From NCBI GenBank assembly GCA_019321725.1, contig CM033120.1, positions 10,434,716 through 10,498,715 on the forward strand: 64,000 nucleotides of DNA, given 5' to 3'. This document shows, piece after piece, positions 1-12,587 of this stretch. The translations under genes and the position numbers were made by a program. The first letter of the stretch is position 1. Each line of letters begins with the position of its first letter. The stretch is from Paulownia fortunei. Taxonomy: Eukaryota > Streptophyta > Magnoliopsida > Lamiales > Paulowniaceae. A model generated the notes under the pieces. The model was not told where the DNA came from. It was given only the letters and a program-made list of their open reading frames with translations, and searched no databases.

Positions 1-1990
1 TTTTGTTATATGCCTTATAGGTCGACCGACTAAGTCAAAAATACATTTGACATAGTCATGAGTATAGATATATACTTGAAAGAGTCAAACATGCTCTACT
101 TATTATAGAGAGATCAGAGATGTTTAATCTTGTGTGACCACATAGTTTGGGATACATACCGAGTTTTGAATTGTAAAGATATGTCAGTTAGGTGATGATT
201 TCATATAACTTTCATCACTTGTTCCTTTCTTGCTTGATCACCTGCCTTGTTCCCTGTAAGAAAGAAAGTACGTGACATAAGAATTATGAGAATATGATTC
301 AAATGAATTGAATCAAATATTTATGAGTGGGATATATTGGTGCATTTTTAAATTGCATCCATATTTATGATAACTTGGAATCTATTTTGTTAAGGATGAT
401 GGATATTAAAAATCTCTTTTAATTGGACTCCAAATGTGATAAGGATAAAGATAATCTTTTTATTATCTCTATCACAAATTATAAGATATCACAATGAAAC
501 GTTCTGAACTAATGGAATACACTCTTTCACAAAAAAAATAAAAATAAATAAATAAATAAATAAAAGTCTCCAAAGGCTTATGGTATGTAGAAAAAAATAT
601 TATGAATGCTCTAGTAATATTCACTGAAATAAAAAGGACCGTAATTCTATTCATTATTGAGATACTTATGGGAGAGATGCTCATAAAAAATTAATAAAAT
701 AAAATTTTCAGTGTTGAGGTAACATTGATTCCTGTATTATTGATTGTATGCATCTTTTGAATTGCTTGCAGTAACAATGCAATTTAACAAAGATAGTAGA
801 ATAAGGTATTAGACAGTTAATCACATGATCATTACATGTTAATGGGAATATTAGTATGATGGTTTAGTACATGGCCATTCACATCGGCTATTAATTAACG
901 CAAGTGAAAAACTCTAATCAGATGGCATAATCTTATTTTTTCATAATTTGCAATTTCATAATTTTATCTGTTTTTTCTTGATGTTGCAAATAGCTAGGCC
1001 TTGATATTAGTACAAGGTCATATAATGAGCCTCCTGTCCAAAAGACGGAAGATAAAGCAGAAGCCTCATCTTCTTGGCTGCCTTAAATTATTTATTTCAA
1101 TTTGATATTTTATTTTATATTTTATATATAAATTCTTATTATACTTTAATTTAAAAAATAAAATAAAATATTAAATTTAAATAAAAAGTTAGAATTGAAA
1201 TGAGGAAATGGGGGGGGGGGGGAACAAATTTCATGTCAAATGGCAATCCGGACCGCATCAAAAGAAGCGGATTTTAATTATAAATAGGTCGCATAAATCT
1301 TGAATTTTTTAGTTCTATTTAAAAAAAATATATTTTTTAAAAATATATTATATATATTTATGTAATATTTTTAAAAAAATTATATATTTTTAATATTTTT
1401 AAAATTATAAAATAGGGTTCAATCCACGAATCTAGAATGAATTCAAACTTTAAAATCTCAAATTTGGTCAAATCGATCCATTCATCTCTAAATGGCATCT
1501 AAGCTTTACCTTTTTCTATCCATCAAAGGCTATAGTGTATATCTCCAAAACAAGAAAATTTCATATGAAAGCCCATAATTGCTGAACATCTGAATCTATC
1601 ACATAAAATGCAGTGCTTTACAGTTTACAAATTGCCTAAAGCAAGTAAAAATCTCAATAAACTCAACTATGCAATATATAAAAAAAATAATTACTTCTGC
1701 AAACATTGTATTAAATGTAAATAATATTCCTACAACATTGCTTCAAAAGTATCACCTTAATTTTACCATGCACTAAACCATTAACCCCATTCTCCTCTTC
1801 TTAGAAAATATGTCCAAATAGAACACTAAATTTTAGATTTATTAAGAAGAAAAAAAATTAAAAAAAGAGATAGAGATAGAGGAAAAAAAGAAAGAAAAAG
1901 AGATTAAAAATAAAAATTAAAAAAAAGAACAAAATCTGAAAAAAGGAAAAAAAAAACACAAAAATACCAATTACAACATGTAAATAAATA
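1..1990. other. AT-rich intergenic DNA
   Basis: No gene is supported here. The stretch is AT-rich with long A/T runs and a 13-base G run at 1210-1222. The short open frame at 472-684 on the minus strand is low-complexity (Ile/Phe/Tyr-rich) and has no recognisable domain. The A-rich part at 1845-1975 lies just downstream of the PAR1-like gene and may hold its 3' untranslated region, but no clear poly(A) signal could be fixed. Confidence 0.6.
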
Positions 1991-2410
1991 TCAACCACCA
2001 AGCTTCCTCTTTTCCTTTTCAGAGCCTTGAACGAAGGCAGCAAGAAACCTCAAGGCCTTCACTTGGCACTCCAACTCCAATATATACTCCGCCGTCTCTT
2101 CAAACAGCTTCTCCACCGCAAGCCTTTCGCCGCCGGGCACTATTTTCTGCAGAGCCACTATCTTCTTCTCGACCTCGGCTTTCTCATCCGTTAATTCTTC
2201 TCCGCCGCCGCCATTGCAGGCGTTCTTCGAGATCTTTCTCACATGGGTTCCCCTCCTTCTGCCCCTACCCCGCCCCACGAGGCGGAAAGCGGCGGCGGAG
2301 AGGTCTTGGCGCGTTTCTGGCGGCTTCTTCTGGGCCATTTGTTGGTTTGTTGATAATGTGGGCATGTTTTCTGGTTCTACGGTGTAAGCAGTACTGTTAG
2401 AACTGTCCAT
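1991..2410 (-). CDS. PAR1: PAR1/PAR2-like atypical HLH transcriptional cofactor
   Basis: This is a single-exon frame of 139 residues. Residues 71-126 form a helix-loop-helix: helix 1 runs through EVEKKIVALQKIVPGG, then a short loop, and helix 2 begins at KLFEETAEYILELE and continues through CQVKALRFLAAF. The chain ends in a basic tail closing with KLGG. In the Arabidopsis PAR1/PAR2 family this HLH block and the Gly-Gly end are typical. Those proteins are small nuclear HLH factors, induced in shade, that act as non-DNA-binding partners restraining growth-promoting bHLH/PIF factors. As expected for that group, the region before helix 1 is Arg/Gly-rich (residues 46-59) and lacks the His-Glu-Arg of a DNA-binding bHLH. 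The first Met was chosen as it gives the longest frame; Met16 and Met25 are possible internal starts. The gene is GC-richer than its flanks. The family call is firm; PAR1 versus PAR2 cannot be settled, and IBH1- or UPBEAT-type HLH proteins are less likely alternatives. Confidence 0.85.
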   Translation of the reverse strand: MDSSNSTAYTVEPENMPTLSTNQQMAQKKPPETRQDLSAAAFRLVGRGRGRRRGTHVRKISKNACNGGGGEELTDEKAEVEKKIVALQKIVPGGERLAVEKLFEETAEYILELECQVKALRFLAAFVQGSEKEKRKLGG

Positions 2411-3693
2411 GGATGAGAAGCCGAGGGATGGGGATGGGGGGTAAGGGGATGACGAGGTGGTGAAGAATGGAGGTGTGGAGTGGCGTTAAATTATTGTAAT
2501 GGAGTTCTAGAAATGTCAATGCCAACGAAGGTGGGGCCTACATAAGTTTTGGGCTTTGGTTTCCTAAAATCCCTTGATCACGGATTTGTTTTAGATAATT
2601 GATCTACGCGCCTAATTCATCGCTTAATTACCATCTCCATGCGGGCAAAATGCTAATGAGTGTTAATTATTTAATTGAAATGACATAAAATAAAGAACAA
2701 ATCATTTTTGTCGTCACATGAATTTTTGTTGCTTGGGGATCGAAGTCTAAATTCAATATGGTTATATGAATTTATATTTATGATATGATTGATTTATATT
2801 TAAAAAATAATTAATTATAAAATAAATGTACGTTCGCACCGTGAATACATGGTGGCATATATTAGAATTATTTTGACTTACGAATGGACTATATAGTCAG
2901 ATTCTTTTTTAATGTGCAGTAGCATATACCTTTCATATCTCAAATTTATTATTTTTAATTTATTTTTGCAACATTATAAAATAAGGGTTAATATTCTAAA
3001 CTAAAGTTTATTTCACCGAGAGCATCCTTTTTACTTCAAATAACAATATAACATCACTAATTTTTAATTATAACTTTCAAAAATAATAATATAAAATTAA
3101 ATTAGAACTCTTATTTTTTTCAACTATGGTCTCTCCTCCAGTGTTGTTATGCCTCTTCCATAAAAACTTAATAAACCCGATATTTCTTATGTATGAAGAA
3201 CACAATTCTTACTAAAAGACATGGCGATTGAATTATTTTAACCATTCCAATCCAAAATTTTATTTGGATTTGAATTTTAGTGAAAAAAAAATTATGAAAA
3301 AAAGAATTTTCTAAGTTCAAATAGTACTTTTATATATGTACATATATTTTATATTTCTTTTACTAAAAACTAAGATCTAACCCTAAATTAAAAGTTATTT
3401 GGTCACAATAAAATTTTAGTAGTGGGGCATATGAAGTTATGCACTTGCGGGTAAATGAGAGTGAGAACGGGACGGGGGTGGGGGTGGGGGTGGGGGATGG
3501 AGAGAACCGGATAGGGTCGCAGGTTGTATAAAGGAAAGGGTCCACGGGATTCCTAAAAACAACAAAGGAAAAAGGCACATGTGATCACATGAATTTCTTG
3601 AACCTACCCGCCACCCCCACACCCCCATGTGCTTCCCCTCCACCTATGCGCACAAGTACTTACATGATTATCAACATGCACATATATAGGGGC
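2411..3693. other. Upstream region of the PAR1-like gene
   Basis: This is non-coding. The first 150 bases upstream of the start codon are pyrimidine/purine-biased, as expected for a 5' untranslated leader. No convincing TATA box was found. A G-rich GGGGGT repeat run lies at 3474-3496. Short frames here (for example 3363-3578 and 3437-3643 on the minus strand) are Pro/Thr- or Ser-rich translations of that simple repeat and are not credible genes. Confidence 0.5.
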
Positions 3694-3699
3694 CACGTG
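3694..3699. promoter_or_regulatory. G-box CACGTG
   Basis: A palindromic CACGTG lies about 1.3 kb upstream of the PAR1-like start. G-boxes bind PIF and other bHLH or bZIP factors, and PAR1-type genes are shade-induced in Arabidopsis. The distance and the lack of clustering make a role here only possible. Confidence 0.25.
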
Positions 3700-3852
3700 T
3701 TCTTTTGCTGCATCTTGAGCCCCACAACCCACCCTTTTCTTGTGCTGCCCAGCCGGAGACCCCTTTGGAGTTATGTGGTGGATTTGTGTGGATGTCACAA
3801 ATACCCATTTCGCTGCAATATTGTCTTGGGGATGATAATAGAATATATTTAA

Positions 3853-6560
3853 ATTGGATTTTGAATCTATTTTGTTTAGATTGAATTGTTTAAGTGATAA
3901 ATGAATTTTGGGTGGGTATTGATTTTTTATTTTTAAATTTATTTAAATTTAAATTTGATTTTTTTTTTATTTTTTTATTTTAATTTATATGTATTTATGT
4001 AATATTATTTTTTTAAAATATATATATTTTTTTAAAATTTAATGATATTATTTTAAATATATATATTTTTAAAATTATAATATAGGTCTAATTGTGTAAG
4101 GTGTCGGATACTTAATAACCTTGATGGGACAAATATTAAATTTTGACAAACCTTTTCGATTGCCGTACCTAATTATGGCCTCATTTCACTTGTTACCAAG
4201 TCCTTATTTGGGGTTATTTTTTCCTCAAAATAGAAAAAGTGTTTGGAGTTAATGTTTTCCAAAAATATATTTTTTATTTTTAAAATATTTATTAGTTATT
4301 AATTTAATTAAATAATTTTATATCCTATTATATTTCCACTAATAAAATATTTCTCACTCGCTATAATAAATAATGTGATAAGATATCTAGAGTTCAAAAT
4401 ATCTTCCAAAATATATCAAATTATTTTTTCTTAACAAAATATCTAAATATATTCTCATTCTTTACATGTTTCCAATCCCACTATCCAAAATATATTCTCC
4501 TAGAATAATTTTTCAGAATGCCGAAAAAAAAACCAAACAAAATCCAAAATTTTAAAAATAATTAAAAAATAAAAAATTTATATTGTTACATTTTTAAATC
4601 AAATAAAAAGTTAATTACATTATAATGTTAATTTCAATGAAAAGATAGTTTTGAAAAGAAAAAATCATTTTAGTAAATAGAATTTTATTGTGGGGCATTC
4701 TCAAAAAGAAGATTTGGGAAGAGAGAGAATATAGTTGCTAAATATAAACAAACGTTTACTCTTGTTAAATGTATTACTTTATTTAACATTTATGGCTCAT
4801 ATTTTCTTTTGGGTTATCACAAAATAAGCTTTTATTTTTATTTTTTTTCAAAAATTATATTTTTTATTTTAAAAAAATATATATATTTTCACTTTAAGTA
4901 ATTATATAACACTACTAACTTTCAGTCATTTTTTTTAGGATACTTTTCTAACTCTCATCTAAAATTTTGTATTGAGTCAATATGAAAACTTAAAAGTTGA
5001 ATGGAGGGGATAATAAATAATTTAATTAATTTCTTTTAAAAATATTTGATTATTGAAATGGTATGTGAATATTGAAAATAAACTACAATATAATATTTGT
5101 TGGAAAAATAACATAATAACCTTGTCAAAATAATTAAATATTTCAATTTCATACTGTATTTGAAACAAACGATAATTCAAAAAACGAGCTTTATTTTAAC
5201 AATAGGTGTTAATGTTATTCTTCTCTTGGGCTTAACGGGACATATCTCTTCCTAGGAATTCACTATGAAATGAGGATCCTTGATTATCATCACTAAAAAT
5301 CCAATGCCTTTATTCACACACACACACACACACACAGTGTGTGTGTGTCTTTCTATTCACAATTATATATACTCTCCATCAACTCGTTAATGATTTTATA
5401 AAAGTAATTATTACAAAAAATATATGATGCTGCAAAGGTTGTTCCAGAAATAATTGTGAGGACAAAACTGTAAAACCATGTTAGAATTTCACAACGATTC
5501 AAATAAAGATATATTCCATATATTTGAAAATAATTATTCCATTACTATAATATGAAGTCAAATTTCATAATCTTTTTGCTAACTCATCATATTGATATTT
5601 TTTTATAATTTTTATATTATTGAACTTCCAAATCTTACTATTTTTATATTATTTATATTATTCAACTAAATTTTAAATAATCAATTAATTTTTTTTATTA
5701 TTTCATTAAAAATAATTAAATCGACTAATCTAGAAAAAAAAAGTTGCACTCTATCCAACTATTGGCCACTGAATTGCAGGGGTGTAACACAAATTTTACG
5801 TTAGCAAAATAAGAAGACAAGGAATACAATACAGATAAATTTATTGAATTTAATTAATTAATATAAATACAAATTTCAATTTTAATCCTTTAATTCTCTA
5901 TTTGAACAAAGATTTTAAAATTTAAAATTTCAACGTTAGAAACCAAAATTCAACCTTCTTTAAATTTTGATTTAATTAGCATTAATTCATATATGCGGCT
6001 CGTGAAGAATGCTTATCACTATTCGCTCTTCTCAAATTCAACGATAATAAATGAACCAAGTGTGTTTAACTCTGTCCATTCAAGAATTTTGACATTTTTC
6101 TTTGGGGCAGAGGAGCACATATTACTTGGGAAGAGAATTTAATACCAAAGAATGGTCCAAATTTACGCATCCGTACTTGCATTACACAAGAATGAGTGGT
6201 GGTGTTTCCAAGAAGGGGACAGGAGTCGGCGGGGTGGGAGGGTGGGGTGGATGAGTGATGATGTAGGGCATATTTGAGACTGCATGTGATCACCAGCAAC
6301 AACCAAATCTCCAATTCTTTTACCAATATTTTCAAGTTTCAACATTTATTTATTTTATTATTTGGACATTGGAAGTACAAACTTTCTTGGATCAATTGCC
6401 AACCACAAACCAATATAATCCAACTTACACTTAATTATCAAAAAAAAAAATCTTACACTTAATTATTGATCCTCGTGACAAGATGAACGGCATGCAAAAG
6501 TCAAAAAATTTCACTATTTTAATTAGAACTTTAATTGGTCATAACTCATATCATGCTCTT
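3853..6560. other. AT-rich intergenic DNA
   Basis: No gene is recognised. The region has long A/T runs with one notable simple repeat (see 5315-5348). Short frames at 6066-6345 on the minus strand have no domain. The right end (after about 6.5 kb) grades into what looks like the 3' LTR of the copia element. Confidence 0.5.
5315..5348. repeat. (CA)n-(GT)n inverted microsatellite
   Basis: About eleven CA units run directly into six GT units. This leaves 11-base complementary arms around a three-base centre, so it can form a hairpin or cruciform as well as act as a variable microsatellite. Confidence 0.9.
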
Positions 6561-6886
6561 TGGATAATTTGATTAAAACTTAGCAAAAGGACAAAAGGGT
6601 CAGAAAGTTTCGGACCAAACTGGATTTGGATAGATTTATAACCTATTACTTTAATATAATTGATTTATATTAACCACACGATACATCAAGACATGCAATA
6701 ATTAAAAAATATATTTCTATTTATTAATATAATTTGACAATGATAATTATTAATTATAATTATTTTTTAATTAAATTAAAAGATAATTATTTTAAAATAA
6801 AATGATTCTCAAGCCACAATTATCTCTTAAACAAATTAAAAGATAATTGTTTAAAATAGGACACATAGAATATAAAAAGTCTAACA
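6560..6886 (-). repeat. Copia 3' LTR (partial, outer edge not fixed)
   Basis: Read on the minus strand, a purine-rich tract GCCAAGTGGGAGAA (6887-6900) is followed at 6886 by TGTTAGAC, the usual polypurine tract and LTR start of plant Ty1/copia elements. The outer end is not visible because the matching 5' LTR was not found, so the left coordinate is approximate. Confidence 0.5.
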
Positions 6887-9154
6887 TTCTCCCACTTGGC
6901 CCATGTGGCATCATTTAACTTAATGGTTTAATAATAAATATAATGAACAATAGAAGTCAAATCTTTTCTTAATTGATCAAATCATAAATTCATCATTAAC
7001 CAAAAAAACTAATACAAATCGTGGTGGTTGTAGACCCTTAGATCGACATAGTCCCTTCCATATATTACAATATCAGTTTTATACTTAATGTAACCTTAAT
7101 GAGAGATGTCATAATGATCCAACAATAATGTCTCATCATAGACAAATCCTGTTAGTATCATCATCATTCATTCATGTGTATACATTAGTATAATGAAACA
7201 GGATACATTAATCTATCAAAAATATTAAATGAATGAGCTCATAATGTCAAATACATAAATAACATAAAACATCATCATAATGTCAATAATGGTTGTCACT
7301 AATTCCCATTCTTTTGACATGTTCATTAAATGTTTTTAGTGACAACCCTTTTGTCAATGGATCCACAACTATAAGATTGGTACTAATGTGTTCTATTAAT
7401 ACTCTTTGTTTCTAAACCTCTTCTTTAACGATAAAGTATTTCAATTTCATGTATTTAACACCTTTAGAATACTTGTCGTTTTCATAAAAGAAGACTGCTG
7501 CGGAATTATCACAATAGATTTTCAACGGCTTGACAGTACTGTCATCAATTCTGAGTCCTAAAATAAATTCCGTAGCCATAATCCATAAATAATGGCCTCA
7601 AAGCATGCCACAATTCATCTTCCATAGTGGATACAACAACGACAAACTGCTTCTCACTCTTACATAAGATTACTTCTCTAGCTAAAAGAAACAAATAGCC
7701 AAAATGTACATTTTCTAGTATCTACACATCCACCATATCTAAATCTGAATATCTTATCACCTCAAGATGATCGAATCTCTTATACATGAGCATGTGATCT
7801 TTCATTCCTTGCAAGTATCTTAATACTTTCTTTGCTGCTTTCCAATACTCCATTCCAAGATTACTTTGATACCTGCCTAGCAAAACTGATATTTGGCCTG
7901 GTGCAAGTTTGAGCACACATCAAGCTCCCAACCATAGATGCATAAGGAATTTGTTCCATTTATTTACATTCCAATTTATTATTTGGGTATTGCATAAAAC
8001 TCAATTTATCTCCTTTCTGAATTGGAACAATAGATAGAGAACATTTTTCCATATTGAGTCTTTATAGAACTTTATTGATATATGTTTTCTAAAATAATCT
8101 CAATAATCCTTGTGATCTATCATGGAATATTTCAACTCCTATCACATAGGAAGTCTCACCCATATCTTTCATTTCAAAGTTCTTAAAGAGAAACTTCTTG
8201 GTCACATGTAACAAGCCAAGATCATTAGTAGTAAGACAAGATATCATCAACATACAGAATCAGAAATATAAACTTGTTCCCACTGACCTTCAAATATATA
8301 CACCAATAAATAGTATTTTTTTTAAAATCCAAAAGAAGTGATAGTATCATTGAACTTAAGATACCATTATTAGGAAGCTTGCTTAAGAACATATATTGAC
8401 TTCTTATGTTTACACACCATGTGTTCCTTTTCTTTAATTGAAAAACCCTCAGGTTGTTCTATGTAAACCTCTTCCTCTAAGTTTTCATTCAGAAAAACAA
8501 TTTTTACATCCATTTGATGGAGCTCTAAATCATAATGAGCTATCATTGCTATGATAATTCTCAATGAGTCTTTCTTAGAAACCAAAGAAAAGGTCTCTTT
8601 GTAATCAATGCCATCTTTCTGAGTGAAACTTTTAACAACAAGTCTAGCTTTTTATCATTTGATATTGCCATTAGAGTCGTGTTTGGTTGTAAAGACCCAC
8701 TTATTCCCAACTTTTATACAACTTTCTGATAATTCTATAAGATCCCATACTTTATGAGCCATTAATTTCAATTCTTCTTTCATGACATCTAACTATTTAG
8801 TAGAATTAGCACTTTCCATGGCTTGTGAAAAAGAAATTGGATCATCATCAGTTCTTACGTCAAATTCTGACTCTTGTAGATAAACCACATAATCTTCAGA
8901 AATAGTAGGTCTTCTTTGTCTTTCACACCTTCTTAATGCTATTTAATCTGATTCATCCACTGTAAGTTCATTGGCAACAGTTGCATTATTGGTAGTTTGA
9001 TCATTTATTTGTTGTTCTTGTAAGTTGTTAAACGGTTCAACAACTATAGGAACAATAACATAAGAAAAAGTTTTAGGTAAATGAATCTCCACCCTAACTT
9101 CTTGAATTTTCACTTTTTGTGATTCCACATTCCCACTAATTTTACCATTTTCAA
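6887..9154 (-). pseudogene. Ty1/copia pol 3' half: RT and RNase H, decayed
   Basis: On the minus strand this reads as the end of a copia polyprotein: the linker after integrase (about 9150-8900), then reverse transcriptase. RT blocks include HQMDVK (8516-8533), the EEEVYIEQPEGF segment (around 8440-8475) and a still-readable catalytic YVDD at 8243-8254. RNase H-region sequence such as GRYQSNLGMEYW and KVLRYLQGMKDHMLMY follows at about 7750-7900. Stops and frameshifts break it into fragments, so it cannot make a polyprotein. It continues the integrase fragment that resumes at 18957: the hAT transposon at 9155-18956 splits the two pieces, and its 8-bp target duplication marks the join. Confidence 0.88.
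9147..9154. repeat. 8-bp target-site duplication, left copy
   Basis: ATTTTCAA immediately left of the hAT terminal repeat. It is identical to 18957-18964 on the far side. Eight bases is the standard hAT duplication length. Confidence 0.9.
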
Positions 9155-9399
9155 TAGGGGTGGGCATCGGGTCGGGTAGTCGGGTTTTTGGATAATCGGG
9201 TCGGGTACCCGACACCAACCTAATATATTTGGGTACCCGACTTATCGGGTACCCAAAAAATTCAGGTATCCGATACGTCGGGTTTCAGATTTTTCTTTAA
9301 AAAAATAATAATTTAAATTTGGGTTTTGTTTCTCTCAAATATGGAGTCCTCTTTGTTGTTTTTTTAATTCTTTATCTTTTTGCCCCCTTTTTTCCTCCG

Positions 9400-9406
9400 C
9401 TTTTTC
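9400..9406. repeat. Flank repeat of the Tekay-like element, left copy
   Basis: CTTTTTC abuts the 5' LTR and is identical to 18356-18362 after the 3' LTR. Gypsy elements usually make a 5-bp duplication. Here seven bases match, probably because the target lies in a pyrimidine tract. Confidence 0.8.
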
Positions 9407-12273
9407 TGATACCCGAACCTCTTACTACTCACATGGCCAAATATGATTCATGCATTACGTGTTAATTTTATATGCTATTTGCATTTCTATTGACATTGCA
9501 TAATTTATTTCATTTTATACTACATTCTTGAATATTAAACTTAATTCTGAAGCTCTTGCACGGTATTAGTTATTGAATTTCCTAATCTAAGTAGTTGATT
9601 TTATATTGAAATAAGAAGAAAATGAGGTGGATCAATATTAGATATAGATGGGATATATAGGTTATAATTTTGGAAGTGTTAAAAGTGTTACTAGTAAGCT
9701 TATACGGTTTAATTTGATTTGATCAAGTTACTTCAAAAGTATATATTTGTAAATTAGCATACTTGGGATATTGGACATGATATAATGTGATTTAAGTGTC
9801 ATATTACAAGGCCCATATGTGCATATGATTTTAGAAATGCAAACTAGATAATTCTTTAAGAATCGGATGCGAATCGGTTTGGAGATCGAATGAACGGACA
9901 TAGGATTAACTATGGGAATGAATGGTGACTAAGATAGGTTGCAACCAAATAAAAACAGGTGAGACACACAAGATTAGGGCTGCAAGATAAGGGAGAAAAT
10001 CAGATTTTTCTATTTACTTGCCACCTCATGCTTTCTTATTAAGCTTAAGCTAACATCTCAAACTAACACCTCAAACCCTTCACCCTTAAGCAACGAACAG
10101 ACCCTCATTTCAGCCATTTTCATCTTCCAAACACACATATTAAGGTCTCCAAGTGATCCAAATTGATTCCAAGTCGAAATAAAATCAAGAAAAGCAAAGG
10201 AGAAGTGATTACCATCAAGTTAACCTCAAAATCTGCATAGGTAACACTTATCTACGGTTTTGCCTTTGGTTTTCAGATTATTATGAATGGTTTTATTGTT
10301 TATTAAGCTTTCAATATCTCTTATAAAGGTGTTAGGAAGTTTTTAGTTAGACTTTTGTGCATAAAGAAAGGGTTTTGAATGACAAACACTTAATAGGAAA
10401 TACTTGTGGCAGAAACTGTCATCTTACTATTTTCTTGTGTTTTAGGCTTCAAAAGTGTATGGTATGTTGAATAAAACCTATAATTATTACCATTTACATG
10501 ACCATATATGAGTTAAGAGTATTGGAATGAAGTTTTATCAGTTGGAAATTGAAATAGAGAATGATATTGGAGAAACACTCAAACTACCAAAATAGCAAAA
10601 TCTGTTTTGGTGTGCTGTGAAGGAAACTGAATTAAGGGAGCTAAATCCATTATTTTTGGTAATAATATGACCTGGTTGTCTCCTTATATATGTTATCTAA
10701 GTATGTTGAAAATTTTGGAGTGATTGAATATACTTAAGGGTGCCAAAACCATTAATGTCATGAAGTGTGCAAAACTGTCACGGTAGGAAACAATCTGTTT
10801 CAGTATGTCGTGAAGAGAGCTGAACTTGGGAAGCTATATCCGTGATTTTTAGCAATTATATGATATGGTTACATTTATATACATGTTATATAAGTGTGGT
10901 AAAAATTTGGGAGTGATTGGATATGCTTAGGGATGTTAAAATTATCATGCAACTAAACTTGACAGCAAGAAAATATGAAAATGTGAATCTGCCACATTTG
11001 ATCACTTAGCATGTTTCAACCTTGATATGTTGCTATTGAGTGTTAACAATTAGGTACATACTATTAGAGTTATAATAATTCAATTACATGATGTTTTCAT
11101 GCATTTAAGATGAGAAATTGAGGTATTTGAGGGGCTATATTGGGTTCTAGTTTGTGAAAGCTTGATTGTTAGCTTATAGCTTGGTGTTTAAGGTATAGTA
11201 TGAGATTTTGTGCTTTCAACTTGCCAAATTGGGAATGGTGCTTGATGTTGGGTAATATTACAGGCTATTTTACATCTAAGGTTGGAGAGGAATACTAAAC
11301 AAATTTAGACTAAGCCACCAACCAAGTGAAAGGTAAGTAAAGATTTATTTGCAACCACAATGCATAGACATAGTAGATGTGTGAATTATATGTAATATCA
11401 TAAATCATATGTGCATAGTAGAGGGCTCTCCATTGAGCATACATACATGGGCATTGTCATTGGCACGTGCATGCATCATATACGAGCATTGTGATAAATC
11501 TTGCATTGCACGGCATGATTCTGAGAAAGAAAAATACTTTGCTGACCACTACTAGTGCACCGAAGCATGCATGGATTTGCATGGTTTTATGCATGGATTT
11601 GCAGGTTCGCGTGCATGGATTTGCATGCGTATGAGTATGCATGGATTTGCATGCTTATATGATTATTGACCATTGGATTATGGCGGTATACAGAGCTATT
11701 TTCCGGTGCATGGGATAGTAGCGTTGGTCAGGGGCCCAAGAAAGAAATGATTTTGAGAGAAATATTTTGATGCATAAAATTTCATTGTGGGCATAGCATT
11801 TTGAGATGCATGACTCGATATTGTGGATTATTCTTTGACATGCATAATCTTTACTTGCTGAGCGTTAGCTCATATAGTTTATGCATTGTAGGTGAGTCTG
11901 GTGATACTTGATACCATGGACTTACTGGGCAAGCTGTTGGGGTTCCTACAGGTTCTGAGGATCAGTGTACATGGATTACGACCTGTTGGGTTGATTGTTA
12001 ACTTATTTGATTTTATAGTCTATTGTATTAGGTTTTTGGATTTATACTATGTGTTACTTTTATAACTTTTCTGTACACGGGTATATAAATATTATGATTG
12101 TTATGGGTCCTATGCAGGTATATATATTAGTCTGTGAGTGGGAAAATATTTATTATTTATTAATATGTTGCAAAAAAAAAAATAATAATAATTCATGCAC
12201 ACAGGCTCTATCATGTTAAATTATACTATATATATATATATATATATAGTTGTATAGTAATGGGGGTGTTACA
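9407..12273 (+). repeat. 5' LTR of Tekay/Del-like gypsy element (2867 bp)
   Basis: It begins TGATACCCGAACC and ends GGTGTTACA. It is almost identical to the 3' LTR at 15492-18355; by eye there are four substitutions plus length changes in A, G and AT runs. It contains a short tandem array of GCATGGATTTGCATG-like units (about 11566-11652) and an AT microsatellite near its end. The LTR is long, as in Tekay/Del chromoviruses. Confidence 0.93.
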
Positions 12274-12276
12274 GAG

Positions 12277-12289
12277 TGGTATCAGAGCC
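12277..12289 (+). other. Primer-binding site (initiator tRNA-Met type)
   Basis: TGGTATCAGAGCC begins three bases after the 5' LTR. It matches the complement of the 3' end of plant initiator methionine tRNA, the normal primer for many Ty3/gypsy and copia elements. Confidence 0.88.
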
Positions 12290-12554
12290 CAGTTTGTGGT
12301 TCTGTAGACTGTCCATGTACATGACCTTTGAAACTGGTGGAGCACAACCATGCTAGTAAGTTTTATTTGTTGTATAATTTATTTTGTATTTCATGAATAA
12401 TATTGGCCATGTGTTTTAAGATTTTGTATAAAATAATGTTGAGGCAGACTCATCAGTAGTAACAAGTACAAATTTTATGGTTGGTATTCTATCTTTAGAG
12501 CTACATATTCTCTATTATCTACTACGTATGTAATAAGACTGGATAGGGTACTTG

Positions 12555-12587
<33 letters not shown>

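Noticed and set aside
3589..3852. 87-residue plus-strand frame near the G-box
   Set aside because: It overlaps an antisense frame from the same GGGGGT-type repeat, has no domain and no promoter context.
11457..11642. 61-residue Cys/His-rich frame in the gypsy LTR
   Set aside because: It is a by-product of the GCATGGATTTGCATG repeat, present identically in the other LTR, and lacks any coding signature.
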